Shown one piece after another: positions 7,794-16,176 of a stretch of 64,000 nucleotides of DNA; the first letter of the stretch is position 1, and each line of letters opens with the position of its first letter. The position numbers were made by a program, and so were the translations under genes. The stretch lies in the NCBI RefSeq assembly GCF_008973465.1, contig NZ_WBXN01000004.1:6178501-6242500 (forward strand), written 5' to 3'. This stretch comes from Streptomyces sp. SS1-1 (GTDB lineage Bacteria > Actinomycetota > Actinomycetes > Streptomycetales > Streptomycetaceae). The notes below the pieces were generated by a model. That model did no database searches. It worked only from the letters and a program-made list of their open reading frames with translations, and had not been told where the DNA came from.

Positions 7794-9932
7794 ATGACCG
7801 GTCCGACCGTCCCGCTGGGGCAGCTCGTACTGAAAGTGCACAGCAGATGCGACCTCGCCTGCCGGCACTGCTACATCTACGAGCACGCAGACCAGAGCTG
7901 GAGTTCCCGGCCCAAGGTGATCTCACCGGAAACGATCTCCTGGACCGCCCTCCGGCTGGCCGAGCATGCCAAGAGTCACCGACTCGCCTCCGTCCAGGTC
8001 ATCCTGCACGGAGGCGAGCCGCTGCTCGCGGGCCCCGCCCGCTTACGGGCCGTCTGCGAGGCACTGACCGGCGCCCTCGACGGCATCTGCGACCTCGACC
8101 TGCGCATCCACACCAACGCCGTCCAGCTGAACCAGCGCCACCTCGACCTGTTCCTGGAGTACGGCGTCCGGGTCGGGGTCTCCCTCGACGGTGACCGCGC
8201 CGCCAACGACCGCCACCGGCTCTATGTCGACGGGCGCAGCAGCCACGACAAGGTCCTGCGGGCGATCGCCCTGCTCGACCAGGACCGGTACCGCCACCTC
8301 TACGCCGGCATCCTGTGCACCATCGACGTCCGCAACGACCCCGGCGCCGTGTACGACGCCCTCGTCGCCCTGCGGCCCCCGCGCATCGACTTCCTCCTGC
8401 CGCACGCGACCTGGGACGAGCCGCCCCTGCGCCCCGACGGCGAAGGCACCACCCCGTACGCCGACTGGCTGCTCACCGTGCATGAGCGGTGGACTCGGGC
8501 CGGCCGGCCGATGCCGGTGCGACTGTTCGACTCGGTGGTCAGCACGCTCGGCGGCGGACCCGGCCTCACCGAGGCGATGGGACTGGACGCCGCCGACGTC
8601 GTCGTCGTCGAGACCGACGGCACCTACGAACAGGCCGACTCCCTCAAGACCGCCTACGACGGAGCGCCGGCCACCGGCACGGACGTCTTCCGGCACACCC
8701 TCGACGAGGTGGCCCGCCACCCGGGCATCAGCGCCCGGCAGCACGGCCTGGACGACCTGTGCGCACAGTGCAGGGAGTGCCCCGTGGTGCGCTCCTGCGG
8801 CGGCGGCCTGTTCGCCCACCGCTACCGGTCCGACGGCACCGGCTTCCGGAACCCGTCCGTCTTCTGCGCGGATCTGAAGCAGCTGATCCACACGATCGAC
8901 GCGCGGACCGGCGCCGGCGCGACCCGCCCGATCGACGGCTTCGACGCCCTCGCCGACGGCAGTGACGACGGCCGAGGCGTAGGGGAGTTGGCCCGGGTAC
9001 GACGGGACGTCACCCGGAGCCTGCTCACCGCCGTCCACGAGGAGATCGGCGCCGACGCCGGCCCCGTCTGGACGGAGCCCTGGCGGCTCGCCGTCGACCT
9101 GGGGCGGCGGGACGCCGCGGTCACCGAGGCGCTGCTGTCGTACCCGTACACCCGAGGCTGGGCCGTGCGCTGCCTCGCCGGAGAGGCGCCGCCCGCACAC
9201 CTGGCCTCCCTCGTCGCGTCCGCGAGCCTGACCACCCGGCCCGCCGAGCCCGTCCGGGTGCCCGTGCGCGACGGCGTGGCGCACCTTCCCGGACTCGGCA
9301 GCCTTGCCGTCCAAAGCGCCCTGCACACGGTGGAGTTGACGGGCGCGGACCTGTCCGGGCCCGGGTGGGAGCCGCTGCGGCGCATCCGCGCCGACGGGCT
9401 CGACATCGCCCTGGACGACACCGACCCTCATCGCGACTGCTACGGCCTCCCCGTCGAAGGTCCGCTGACCGACGTGCGGACCGAGGAGTCGTGGTGCCAT
9501 GTGCTGCCGCAGGCCTGGGCGTTGATCCGCAAGACGCTGCCGACGGTGGCCCGCGGCATCGAGCGGAGCGTGCGCGTGATCACCCCGCTCGCCGTCCCGC
9601 ACGACCCCCGGCGCCATGTGCCCGGCGGTGGCATCGGTGCCCTCGGCGTCCATCTGCACCCCGGCCCGGAGGCGGTCGCCGTCGAGATCGTGCGAGGCTT
9701 CCGGCTCGGTGTGCTGGACGCCCTCCTCGACGTGTGCGACCTCTACGACGAGGCGGACACCCGCACCGGCGAGCTGCTCGGCGACACCTTCGCGCGCGCC
9801 GCCACCGACGTGCTGCGGGACAACGAGGAGGAGGCCCGGCGTACCCGGGACCAGTGGGAGCGGCTGACACGGTCGGGGTCACTCACGCCGCTCGGCCGCC
9901 GATTCGTCGACGGGGTCGGACGCGGCCTGTGA
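7794..9932 (+). CDS. fxsB: Radical SAM/SPASM maturase FxsB with degenerate HExxH-type extension
   Basis: Peptide maturase of 712 residues. The radical SAM cluster motif is C19-x3-C23-x2-C26 (CDLACRHC). The SPASM auxiliary-cluster cysteines lie at about 323, 326, 329, 335 and 358 (CAQCRECPVVRSCGGG and PSVFC). Radical SAM chemistry on the FxsA Phe is expected to form the cyclophane. From about residue 400 the protein continues into a domain resembling the HExxH-type peptide hydroxylase fused to, or encoded beside, such maturases. Where HExxH is expected, around residues 630-634, it reads VEIVR, so both His ligands are missing and that domain is probably catalytically dead. The ATG at 7794 gives the exact N-terminus typical of the family. 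The stop overlaps the next gene by GTGA. Confidence 0.92.
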   Translation: MTGPTVPLGQLVLKVHSRCDLACRHCYIYEHADQSWSSRPKVISPETISWTALRLAEHAKSHRLASVQVILHGGEPLLAGPARLRAVCEALTGALDGICDLDLRIHTNAVQLNQRHLDLFLEYGVRVGVSLDGDRAANDRHRLYVDGRSSHDKVLRAIALLDQDRYRHLYAGILCTIDVRNDPGAVYDALVALRPPRIDFLLPHATWDEPPLRPDGEGTTPYADWLLTVHERWTRAGRPMPVRLFDSVVSTLGGGPGLTEAMGLDAADVVVVETDGTYEQADSLKTAYDGAPATGTDVFRHTLDEVARHPGISARQHGLDDLCAQCRECPVVRSCGGGLFAHRYRSDGTGFRNPSVFCADLKQLIHTIDARTGAGATRPIDGFDALADGSDDGRGVGELARVRRDVTRSLLTAVHEEIGADAGPVWTEPWRLAVDLGRRDAAVTEALLSYPYTRGWAVRCLAGEAPPAHLASLVASASLTTRPAEPVRVPVRDGVAHLPGLGSLAVQSALHTVELTGADLSGPGWEPLRRIRADGLDIALDDTDPHRDCYGLPVEGPLTDVRTEESWCHVLPQAWALIRKTLPTVARGIERSVRVITPLAVPHDPRRHVPGGGIGALGVHLHPGPEAVAVEIVRGFRLGVLDALLDVCDLYDEADTRTGELLGDTFARAATDVLRDNEEEARRTRDQWERLTRSGSLTPLGRRFVDGVGRGL

Positions 9933-10762
9933 CCTCCTCCTCGCTCGCCAGGGATCTGGTGGACCTGGGCCTGCGGCCCGGAACCACCGTCCTGGCCCAC
10001 GCCTCCCTGCGCAGAGTCGGCGCGGCGGACGAGGACCTGCTGGCCGCGCTGCTGGACGTCCTCGGGCCCCGAGGCACGCTCGTCGTCCCGGCGTTCACCG
10101 CCGGCAACTCCGACACCTCCCCGGCGTACCGGGACCGTGTGCGCGGCCTGAGCACCGATCAGATCCGGTCGTTCAAGGGACGGATGCCTCCGTTCGACCC
10201 GGCGAGCACGCCGTCCGAAGGCGTCGGGCGGCTCGCCGAGGCCGTGCGGCGGTCCGGTGGAGCGGTGCGCAGCGCCCACCCACAGACCTCGTTCGCCGCC
10301 CTGGGCGCGCGGGCCACAGAACTGCTCGCCGGGCACGCGGAGAACTGCCACCTGGGCGAGCGCTCCCCGCTGCGCGGTCTGTACGAGGCAGACGCCCACG
10401 TCCTGCTGCTCGGGGTCGGCTTCGAGGTGTGCAGTGCCTTCCATCTCGCCGAGTACCGCGTCCCCGACCCGCCGCGGCGGACGTACCGCTGCGTGGTCCT
10501 GCGCGACGGGGCACGCCGCTGGATCGCCTACGAGGACGTCGATCTGGACGACGGCGACTTCGGGGTGCTCGGCGCCGACTTCGAGAAGGACGACGCGGCC
10601 CACCCCGACCCCGTGGTGCGCGGCGGTCGCGTCGGCGATTCCCATGCCCGGCTGTTCCCACTCGCACGGGCCGTCGACTTCGCCGCCGGTTGGCTGGCCG
10701 GAAATCGATCCCGTCGCGTTCCCGCGGACCCGTCACAAAACGGCGCGGTGTTCCTACACTGA
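9929..10762 (+). CDS. AAC(3)-family N-acetyltransferase in FxS locus
   Basis: 277-residue member of the antibiotic N-acetyltransferase (aminoglycoside 3-N-acetyltransferase) family, which uses acetyl-CoA. Diagnostic stretches are LRPGTTVLAHASLRRVG near the N-terminus, GPRGTLVVPAFTAGNSDTS, RSAHPQTSFAALG and HLGERSPLRGLYEADAHVLL. It starts at GTG 9929, inside the stop of fxsB, so translation is coupled. An AAC(3)-like gene is a recurrent neighbour of FxsB maturases. Its tight linkage suggests it acylates the peptide product, another small molecule or a self-target rather than serving as a clinical-type resistance gene; this is inference. It ends 58 bases before the next start. Confidence 0.85.
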   Translation: MTSSSLARDLVDLGLRPGTTVLAHASLRRVGAADEDLLAALLDVLGPRGTLVVPAFTAGNSDTSPAYRDRVRGLSTDQIRSFKGRMPPFDPASTPSEGVGRLAEAVRRSGGAVRSAHPQTSFAALGARATELLAGHAENCHLGERSPLRGLYEADAHVLLLGVGFEVCSAFHLAEYRVPDPPRRTYRCVVLRDGARRWIAYEDVDLDDGDFGVLGADFEKDDAAHPDPVVRGGRVGDSHARLFPLARAVDFAAGWLAGNRSRRVPADPSQNGAVFLH

Positions 10763-10820
10763 GTGTCCACCCCCACGGGGCCGGGGGAGGGGGACGGGAT
10801 CGGGGGATCGCTTGGTGCCG

Positions 10821-12113
10821 ATGGAACAACCGGGGGATGCCGCCGCCCCCTATTTCTTCCTCAGTTACGCCCGTATGCCGCAGGACGGCTCCGGTTCGAC
10901 CAACCCCGATCTGTGGGTCCACCGTCTCTACGACGAACTCTGCGAGCACATCCAGAACATGACGGACCACCGGGGCGCCCCCGGATTCATGGACGGCACG
11001 ATGCGGGTGGGCCAGATCTGGCCGCAGGAGCTGTGCGACTCGCTCGCCCGCTGCCGGGTGTTCGTGCCGCTGTACTCGCCGCGGTACTTCATCAGTACGT
11101 GGTGCGGCAGGGAGTGGGCCGCCTTCGGCAGCCGGCCCGCCCGGCATCGCGAGGCCGGACAGCCGGGCGTCCCCAGCGCCGTGGTGCCCGCCCTGTGGTC
11201 GCCGGTGCCCGACCACCGGCTGCCCGACGCCGTCAAGGACGTGCAGTACGTCCACCCCGAACTCGGGCAGAGGTACCGCACGTTCGGGCTGTACGGACTG
11301 GCCAAGCTGAGAGCCTTCCGCAACGACTACGAGAAGGCCGTCCTGCATCTCGCCCGCCGCATCGTCGACATCGGCGAGAGCATCGTCGTCGACCACGCCG
11401 AACGCGTCGAACTCAGCGGAGGACCCGACGCGTTCGCGGCCACCCCCGCCACCACGTCGACCACCGGCCGCACCCTGCGCATCAGCGTGGCGGCCCCCAC
11501 CCGCGACCGGCTCCCCGAAGGCCGCAGCCCCGACTACTACGGCGACTCCGCCGTCGACTGGACGCCCTACCGCCCGGCCTCGGAGCAGCCCCTCGCGCAG
11601 GTCGCCGCAGACATCGCGGAAGGACTCGCGTTCCGGCCCGACATACGCGAGTTCGACCACACCGCCGGGCCGGCCGAGGGACCCGAGGTCGTGCTCCTCG
11701 ACCGCTGGGTGCTCCGCGACCCCGAACGCCGCGCCGCCCTGGCCGCGTTCGACGCCTCCGACCTGCCACCGACCGGACTGGTCGTGCCGTGGAACGAGCA
11801 CGACCCCGACAGCGACGACGCCGAGCACGAACTCGGCATGGAGGCCGAGGCCACCCTGCCCCGCCGTATCAGGCTGGGCCGGCAGGTGTGCAGACCCGCC
11901 GTCCGGGGCGTCCCGGACCAGCATTCCTTCGCCGCCGTGCTGCCCGACGTCGTGCACTGGGCGGAGGGCGAGTACCGCAAGAGGGCCCAGGCCCGGCCGC
12001 CGGCCGGACAGGGCACCGAGCGATTCCGGCTGTGCGGGAAGGACCACGCCGACAGCCGACCCCAGGGACACCGCCGGAACGCCGAGGAGGAAGACCGCGA
12101 TGAGCAGCCTTGA
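10821..12113 (+). CDS. fxsC: TIR-like protein FxsC
   Basis: 430-residue protein whose first 160 residues form a TIR-like domain: FFLSYARMP at the first strand, GQIWPQELCDSLARCRVFV, then SPRYFISTWCGREWAAF. The last segment matches the S-x-W-C-x-x-E pattern that carries the catalytic Glu of NAD-cleaving TIR domains. A second region (about 225-400) is specific to FxsC proteins, beginning RTLRISVAAPTRDRLP and including LVVPWNEHDPDSDD and LPDVVHWAEGEYRKRA. The ATG at 10821 or a GTG at 10815 could be the start; a GGGGGAT site precedes both. The end overlaps fxsT by 14 bases. NADase activity is inference from the motif; FxsC proteins have no assigned function. Confidence 0.85.
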   Translation: MEQPGDAAAPYFFLSYARMPQDGSGSTNPDLWVHRLYDELCEHIQNMTDHRGAPGFMDGTMRVGQIWPQELCDSLARCRVFVPLYSPRYFISTWCGREWAAFGSRPARHREAGQPGVPSAVVPALWSPVPDHRLPDAVKDVQYVHPELGQRYRTFGLYGLAKLRAFRNDYEKAVLHLARRIVDIGESIVVDHAERVELSGGPDAFAATPATTSTTGRTLRISVAAPTRDRLPEGRSPDYYGDSAVDWTPYRPASEQPLAQVAADIAEGLAFRPDIREFDHTAGPAEGPEVVLLDRWVLRDPERRAALAAFDASDLPPTGLVVPWNEHDPDSDDAEHELGMEAEATLPRRIRLGRQVCRPAVRGVPDQHSFAAVLPDVVHWAEGEYRKRAQARPPAGQGTERFRLCGKDHADSRPQGHRRNAEEEDRDEQP

Positions 12114-15100
12114 CGAACAGGACGGCCGGTCCGGCCGCATCGTCACGTTCTACTCTTACAAAGGCGGCACCGGACGGACGATGGCCCTCGCCAACGTGGC
12201 GTGGATCCTGGCCGCCAACGGCAAACGCGTCCTCGCCGTGGACTGGGACCTGGAGGCGCCGGGCCTGCACCGCTTCTTCCACCCGTTCCTCGACCCGGCC
12301 ACCGTCGGCGCCACCACCGGCGTCATCGACATGCTCAAGGACTACGCCTGGGCCGCCACCGACGACACCGACCCCGGTGGCGCCGACAGCCGGCCGCCGG
12401 ACTGGCACCTCGACTACGCCCGTATCCAGCGCCACGCCGTCTCCCTGGACTGGTCGTTCCCCGAGCCCGGCACCCTCGACCTGGTGTCGGCCGGGCGGCA
12501 GGACCGCGACTACTCGGGGCTCGTCAGCACCTTCGACTGGGACCACTTCTACGACGAGCTCGGCGGCGGCCTGTTCTTCGACGCGCTGCGCGAGGACATG
12601 CGCCACAACTACGACTACGTCCTCGTCGACAGCCGCACCGGGCTCTCCGACATCGCCGACATCTGCACCGCCCACCTGCCCGACGTGCTCGTCGACTGCT
12701 TCACCCTCAGCGACCAGAGCATCGACGGCGCGGCTGCCGTCGCCCACGACATCCGCGACCGGTTCCGCAGCCGCCGTATCCGCATCCTGCCCGTCCCCAT
12801 GCGTATCGACGAGGGCGAGAAGGAGAAGGCGGACGCCGGTCGCGCCCTGGCCCGCGCCAAGTTCGACGGGTTCCCCTCCGGTCTGACCGAGGACGAACTC
12901 ACCGACTACTGGGGCTCGGTGGAGGTGCCGTACCGGCCGTACTACGCCTACGAGGAGACACTGGCCACCTTCGGCGACGAGACCGGCAACGCCACCTCCC
13001 TGCTGTCCGCGTTCGAGCGGCTCACCGGGGTGATCAGCGGCCAGGCCGTGGTCGCCCTGCCCCGGATGCCGAAGGAACTGCGCGAGACCGTCACCGCCAA
13101 GTTCACCCGGCCCCGGCTTACCCTCCCCGTCGACCTGCACCTCAGCTACGTCTCCGAGGACCGGATGTGGGCCGACTGGATCACCTCCCAGCTGTCCCGT
13201 GCCGGGTTCAAGGTGTCCCGCCGGTACGTCGGCAGTGAGGGGGACGGCGCCGAGAAGCCCGCCGACCGGACCGTGTTCGTGCTCTCCCCGGCCTTCCAGC
13301 GCTCGGCGCGGGCCCGCCAGGTGTGGGACGCGGCCACCGGCGGAGACCTCGCGGGCCGCCGCCAGGTGGTCGCCGTCCGCGTCGGCGACCTGCGGCCCGC
13401 GCCCACGTTCGGCGAGCGGCCCGCCATCGACCTGGTGCGCACCAGCGAGAAGGTCGCCGCGTCCGCGCTGCTGAGAGCCCTCGGCAAGCCGCCGCTGCCC
13501 GCCGAGCTGACCGACGAGGTCGCGCTCCGGGACGCCCGCTTCCCGGACACCGTGCCCAAGTTCTGGAACGTCTCCCCGCGCAACGCGTCCTTCACCGGCC
13601 GCAGCGCCCTGCTGGAGAGGCTCCGCGACGGGCTCGGCAGCAGCACCTCGGGGGGCGCTCCGGCGCCGTACGCCCTCTACGGACTGGGCGGTGTCGGCAA
13701 GACGCAGATCGCGCTGGAGTACGTGCACCGCTTCGCCGCCGACTACGACCTGGTGTGGTGGATCCCCTCCGAGCAGAACGAACTGGTCGTCTCCTCGCTC
13801 ACCGACCTCGCCCGCCGGCTGGGCCTGCGCGTCGGTGACGACGCCGCCCAGGCCGCCCTCGAGGTCTGCGACCACTTGCGCCAGTCCTCGGCGCTGCGCT
13901 GGCTGCTCGTCTTCGACAACGCCGACGAACCACAGGAGGTCAGCCGGCACTTCCCCGGCGGCACCGGCCATGTCCTGGTCACCTCCCGCAACCAGACCTG
14001 GCTGCACTTCGGCGAGGCCCTGGAGATCGACCCGTTCCTGCGCGAGGAAAGCGTCGAGCACCTGCTGCGCCGGGCCGCCGACCTCACCACCGAGGAGGCC
14101 GACCGGGTGGCCGCCGCCGTCGGCGACCTGCCGCTCGCGCTCGACCAGGCCGGTGCCTGGCTCGCCGAGACCGGCACCCCCGTCGACACCTACCTCGCCG
14201 AACTCGAGCACCAGGCGGCGAGAGTGCTGTCCCTCAGCCAGCCCGCCAACTACCCGGAGCCCGTCGGCGCCACCTGGAACGTCTCCATCGAACGGCTCAA
14301 GGAGCGCTCCCCGGCGGCCGTACGCCTGCTCCAGCTGTGCGCCTTCTTCGCGGCCGAACCCATCTCCATGGAGCTGCTGTACGGCGACGAGATGACCAGC
14401 GTCCTGTCCGAGCTGGACCCCTCCCTCCAGGAGAAGATGGTGCTCGGCCGGGTGATCCGCGAGATCGGGCGGTTCGCCCTCGCCAAGGTGGACCGGGCGA
14501 CCGAGTCGATCCAGGTGCATCGGCTGGTGCAGTCGGTGATCCGTTCGCAACTGACCGCACGGGAGCAGGAGGACGCCCAGCACGTCGTGCACCGCATCCT
14601 GGCAGGCGCACGCCCGTCCGGTGAGGAACCCATCGACGACCCCAAGAACCAGCCCACCTTCGCCGCGATCTGGCCGCACCTGGAGGCGTCCGAGGCCAGC
14701 ACCTGCGACGAGCCGAAGACCCGACAGCTCCTCATCGACCGCGTGCGCTACCTGTGGAAACGCGGCGACCTGAACGCCGCGCTGTCCTTCGCGGGCTCCC
14801 TGCGCAGCCTGTGGGAGCAGCAACTGGCCGACAGCCGGGCCCGGATCGCCGACCTGGAGGCGCGCCGGAACGGAGGACCCGCATCCGACGGGGGCCGTTC
14901 CGTCGACCCCCGCGCCCCGCGCACCCTCGCAGAGGAACGGCGGTACGCGGCGGAACTCCACACCCAGCTGCTCCACCTGCGCTTCCACGTCGCGAACGTC
15001 CTGCGCTCCCTGGGCAAGTACGTCGAGGCCGAGGAACTGGGCTCCGACACCCTCACCCAGCAGCGTGCCCTGCTGCTGCCAGGACACCCGCACATCCTGA

Positions 15101-16164
15101 TGACGGCCAGCGGCCTCGCCACCGACCTCGGCAGCATCGGCCGGTTCGAGGAGGCCCTGGAGCTGGCGACCGAGGCGTACGACGGCTTCAAGGAGAACTT
15201 CGGCGACGACCACCCGCGCACCCTCGCGGCCAACAACAACCGCGCGGTGTGCCTGCGGCTGCTCGGCCGGTACACCGAGGCCCGGGACGTCGACCAGGAG
15301 ATCTACGACCTGCGGCGCAACGACCTCGGCGCCACGCACCCCCACACCCTGATCAGCATCAGCAACCTGGGGCGCGACCTGCGCGAGACCGGCCAGTACG
15401 AGCCGTCCATGTCCCTGCTGCGCAGCAGTTACGACGCGTACCGGCAGTTGTTCGGCGACCTGTACCCGGAAACCCTGCGCAGCGCCAAGAGCCTCGCCGT
15501 GTCGTTGCGCAAGGCGGGGCGGGTGGACGAGGCGCGGGCACTGACCCAGCAGACGCGGGAGCAGTACCGGTTGCGGGACACCCCCGCGACCACACCCGAC
15601 GTGCTGGACTGCACCCTGAACTACGCCACCGACCTGTACGCCACCGGCGCGCGCGAGGAGGCGCTCTCGCTGGCGGTGGACATCGTGCGCCAATACCGCA
15701 CGGCGCCCGGCGAGCGGCACCCGGCGACACTCGCCGCCGTCAACAACCTCGGGATCTTCCTGCGGGGTTCCGGCGAGGTGAGCCGGGCGCGGGCGCTGCT
15801 GGAGAAGAACCTCGCCACCTTCAGGGAGGTCCTCGGCGACCGGCACCCGCACACTCTGGCCTGCGCCGTGAACCTCGCCAACGTGCTGGCGGAGCTGAAC
15901 GAACTCGGCGCGACGGAGGAGTTGGAGCGGATGGCGGTGGCGGGCTTCCAGCCGACCCTCGGCGACCAGCACCCGGACACCATCGTCTCCCGTGCCAACC
16001 TGGGCGTGACCTTACGCGCCCTGCACCGGGAGCCGGAGGCCGACCAGCTCCGCAAGAGCAGCCTCGAGGAGTTCGTCCGGCTGCTCGGCGAGAACCATCC
16101 CCACACGGTCAGCGTCCGGGAGGGCAAGCGCATCCACCGGGACCTGGAGCCGCCGGCCGTGTGA
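12100..16164 (+). CDS. fxsT: FxS-system STAND/TPR protein FxsT (ParA-like, TIR-like, NB-ARC, TPR)
   Basis: 1354-residue multidomain protein. Residues 14-320 form a ParA/MinD-like ATPase with the variant loop K21-GGTGR-T27, in which Arg replaces the usual Lys, and LVDSRTGLSD near 175. Residues about 342-460 are a TIR-like domain (VDLHLSYVSEDRMWADW) without the catalytic Glu. Residues about 490-830 are an NB-ARC/STAND NTPase with a normal Walker A (GLGGVGKT, 528-535), LLVFDNAD near 605 and GDLPLALDQAGAWLAE near 680. From about 950 there are 42-residue tetratricopeptide repeats marked by LGDxHPxTL. This is the layout of a signal-sensing NTPase with a C-terminal recognition arm. Its role in the FxS system is unknown. 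It ends 12 bases from a convergent hydrolase gene. Confidence 0.9.
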   Translation: MSSLDEQDGRSGRIVTFYSYKGGTGRTMALANVAWILAANGKRVLAVDWDLEAPGLHRFFHPFLDPATVGATTGVIDMLKDYAWAATDDTDPGGADSRPPDWHLDYARIQRHAVSLDWSFPEPGTLDLVSAGRQDRDYSGLVSTFDWDHFYDELGGGLFFDALREDMRHNYDYVLVDSRTGLSDIADICTAHLPDVLVDCFTLSDQSIDGAAAVAHDIRDRFRSRRIRILPVPMRIDEGEKEKADAGRALARAKFDGFPSGLTEDELTDYWGSVEVPYRPYYAYEETLATFGDETGNATSLLSAFERLTGVISGQAVVALPRMPKELRETVTAKFTRPRLTLPVDLHLSYVSEDRMWADWITSQLSRAGFKVSRRYVGSEGDGAEKPADRTVFVLSPAFQRSARARQVWDAATGGDLAGRRQVVAVRVGDLRPAPTFGERPAIDLVRTSEKVAASALLRALGKPPLPAELTDEVALRDARFPDTVPKFWNVSPRNASFTGRSALLERLRDGLGSSTSGGAPAPYALYGLGGVGKTQIALEYVHRFAADYDLVWWIPSEQNELVVSSLTDLARRLGLRVGDDAAQAALEVCDHLRQSSALRWLLVFDNADEPQEVSRHFPGGTGHVLVTSRNQTWLHFGEALEIDPFLREESVEHLLRRAADLTTEEADRVAAAVGDLPLALDQAGAWLAETGTPVDTYLAELEHQAARVLSLSQPANYPEPVGATWNVSIERLKERSPAAVRLLQLCAFFAAEPISMELLYGDEMTSVLSELDPSLQEKMVLGRVIREIGRFALAKVDRATESIQVHRLVQSVIRSQLTAREQEDAQHVVHRILAGARPSGEEPIDDPKNQPTFAAIWPHLEASEASTCDEPKTRQLLIDRVRYLWKRGDLNAALSFAGSLRSLWEQQLADSRARIADLEARRNGGPASDGGRSVDPRAPRTLAEERRYAAELHTQLLHLRFHVANVLRSLGKYVEAEELGSDTLTQQRALLLPGHPHILMTASGLATDLGSIGRFEEALELATEAYDGFKENFGDDHPRTLAANNNRAVCLRLLGRYTEARDVDQEIYDLRRNDLGATHPHTLISISNLGRDLRETGQYEPSMSLLRSSYDAYRQLFGDLYPETLRSAKSLAVSLRKAGRVDEARALTQQTREQYRLRDTPATTPDVLDCTLNYATDLYATGAREEALSLAVDIVRQYRTAPGERHPATLAAVNNLGIFLRGSGEVSRARALLEKNLATFREVLGDRHPHTLACAVNLANVLAELNELGATEELERMAVAGFQPTLGDQHPDTIVSRANLGVTLRALHREPEADQLRKSSLEEFVRLLGENHPHTVSVREGKRIHRDLEPPAV

Positions 16165-16176
16165 CCGGCGGCGTGG

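Noticed and set aside
9929..10762. Calling the acetyltransferase an acquired aminoglycoside resistance gene
   Set aside because: It is coupled to the FxsB gene and belongs to a recurrent RiPP neighbourhood; there are no mobile-element marks or codon-use shift.
11869..15972. Very long open frame on the minus strand opposite fxsT
   Set aside because: It is an antisense shadow produced by high third-position GC. Its product is repetitive Val/Gly/Arg/Glu-rich with no domains, while the plus-strand frame has ParA, NB-ARC and TPR motifs.
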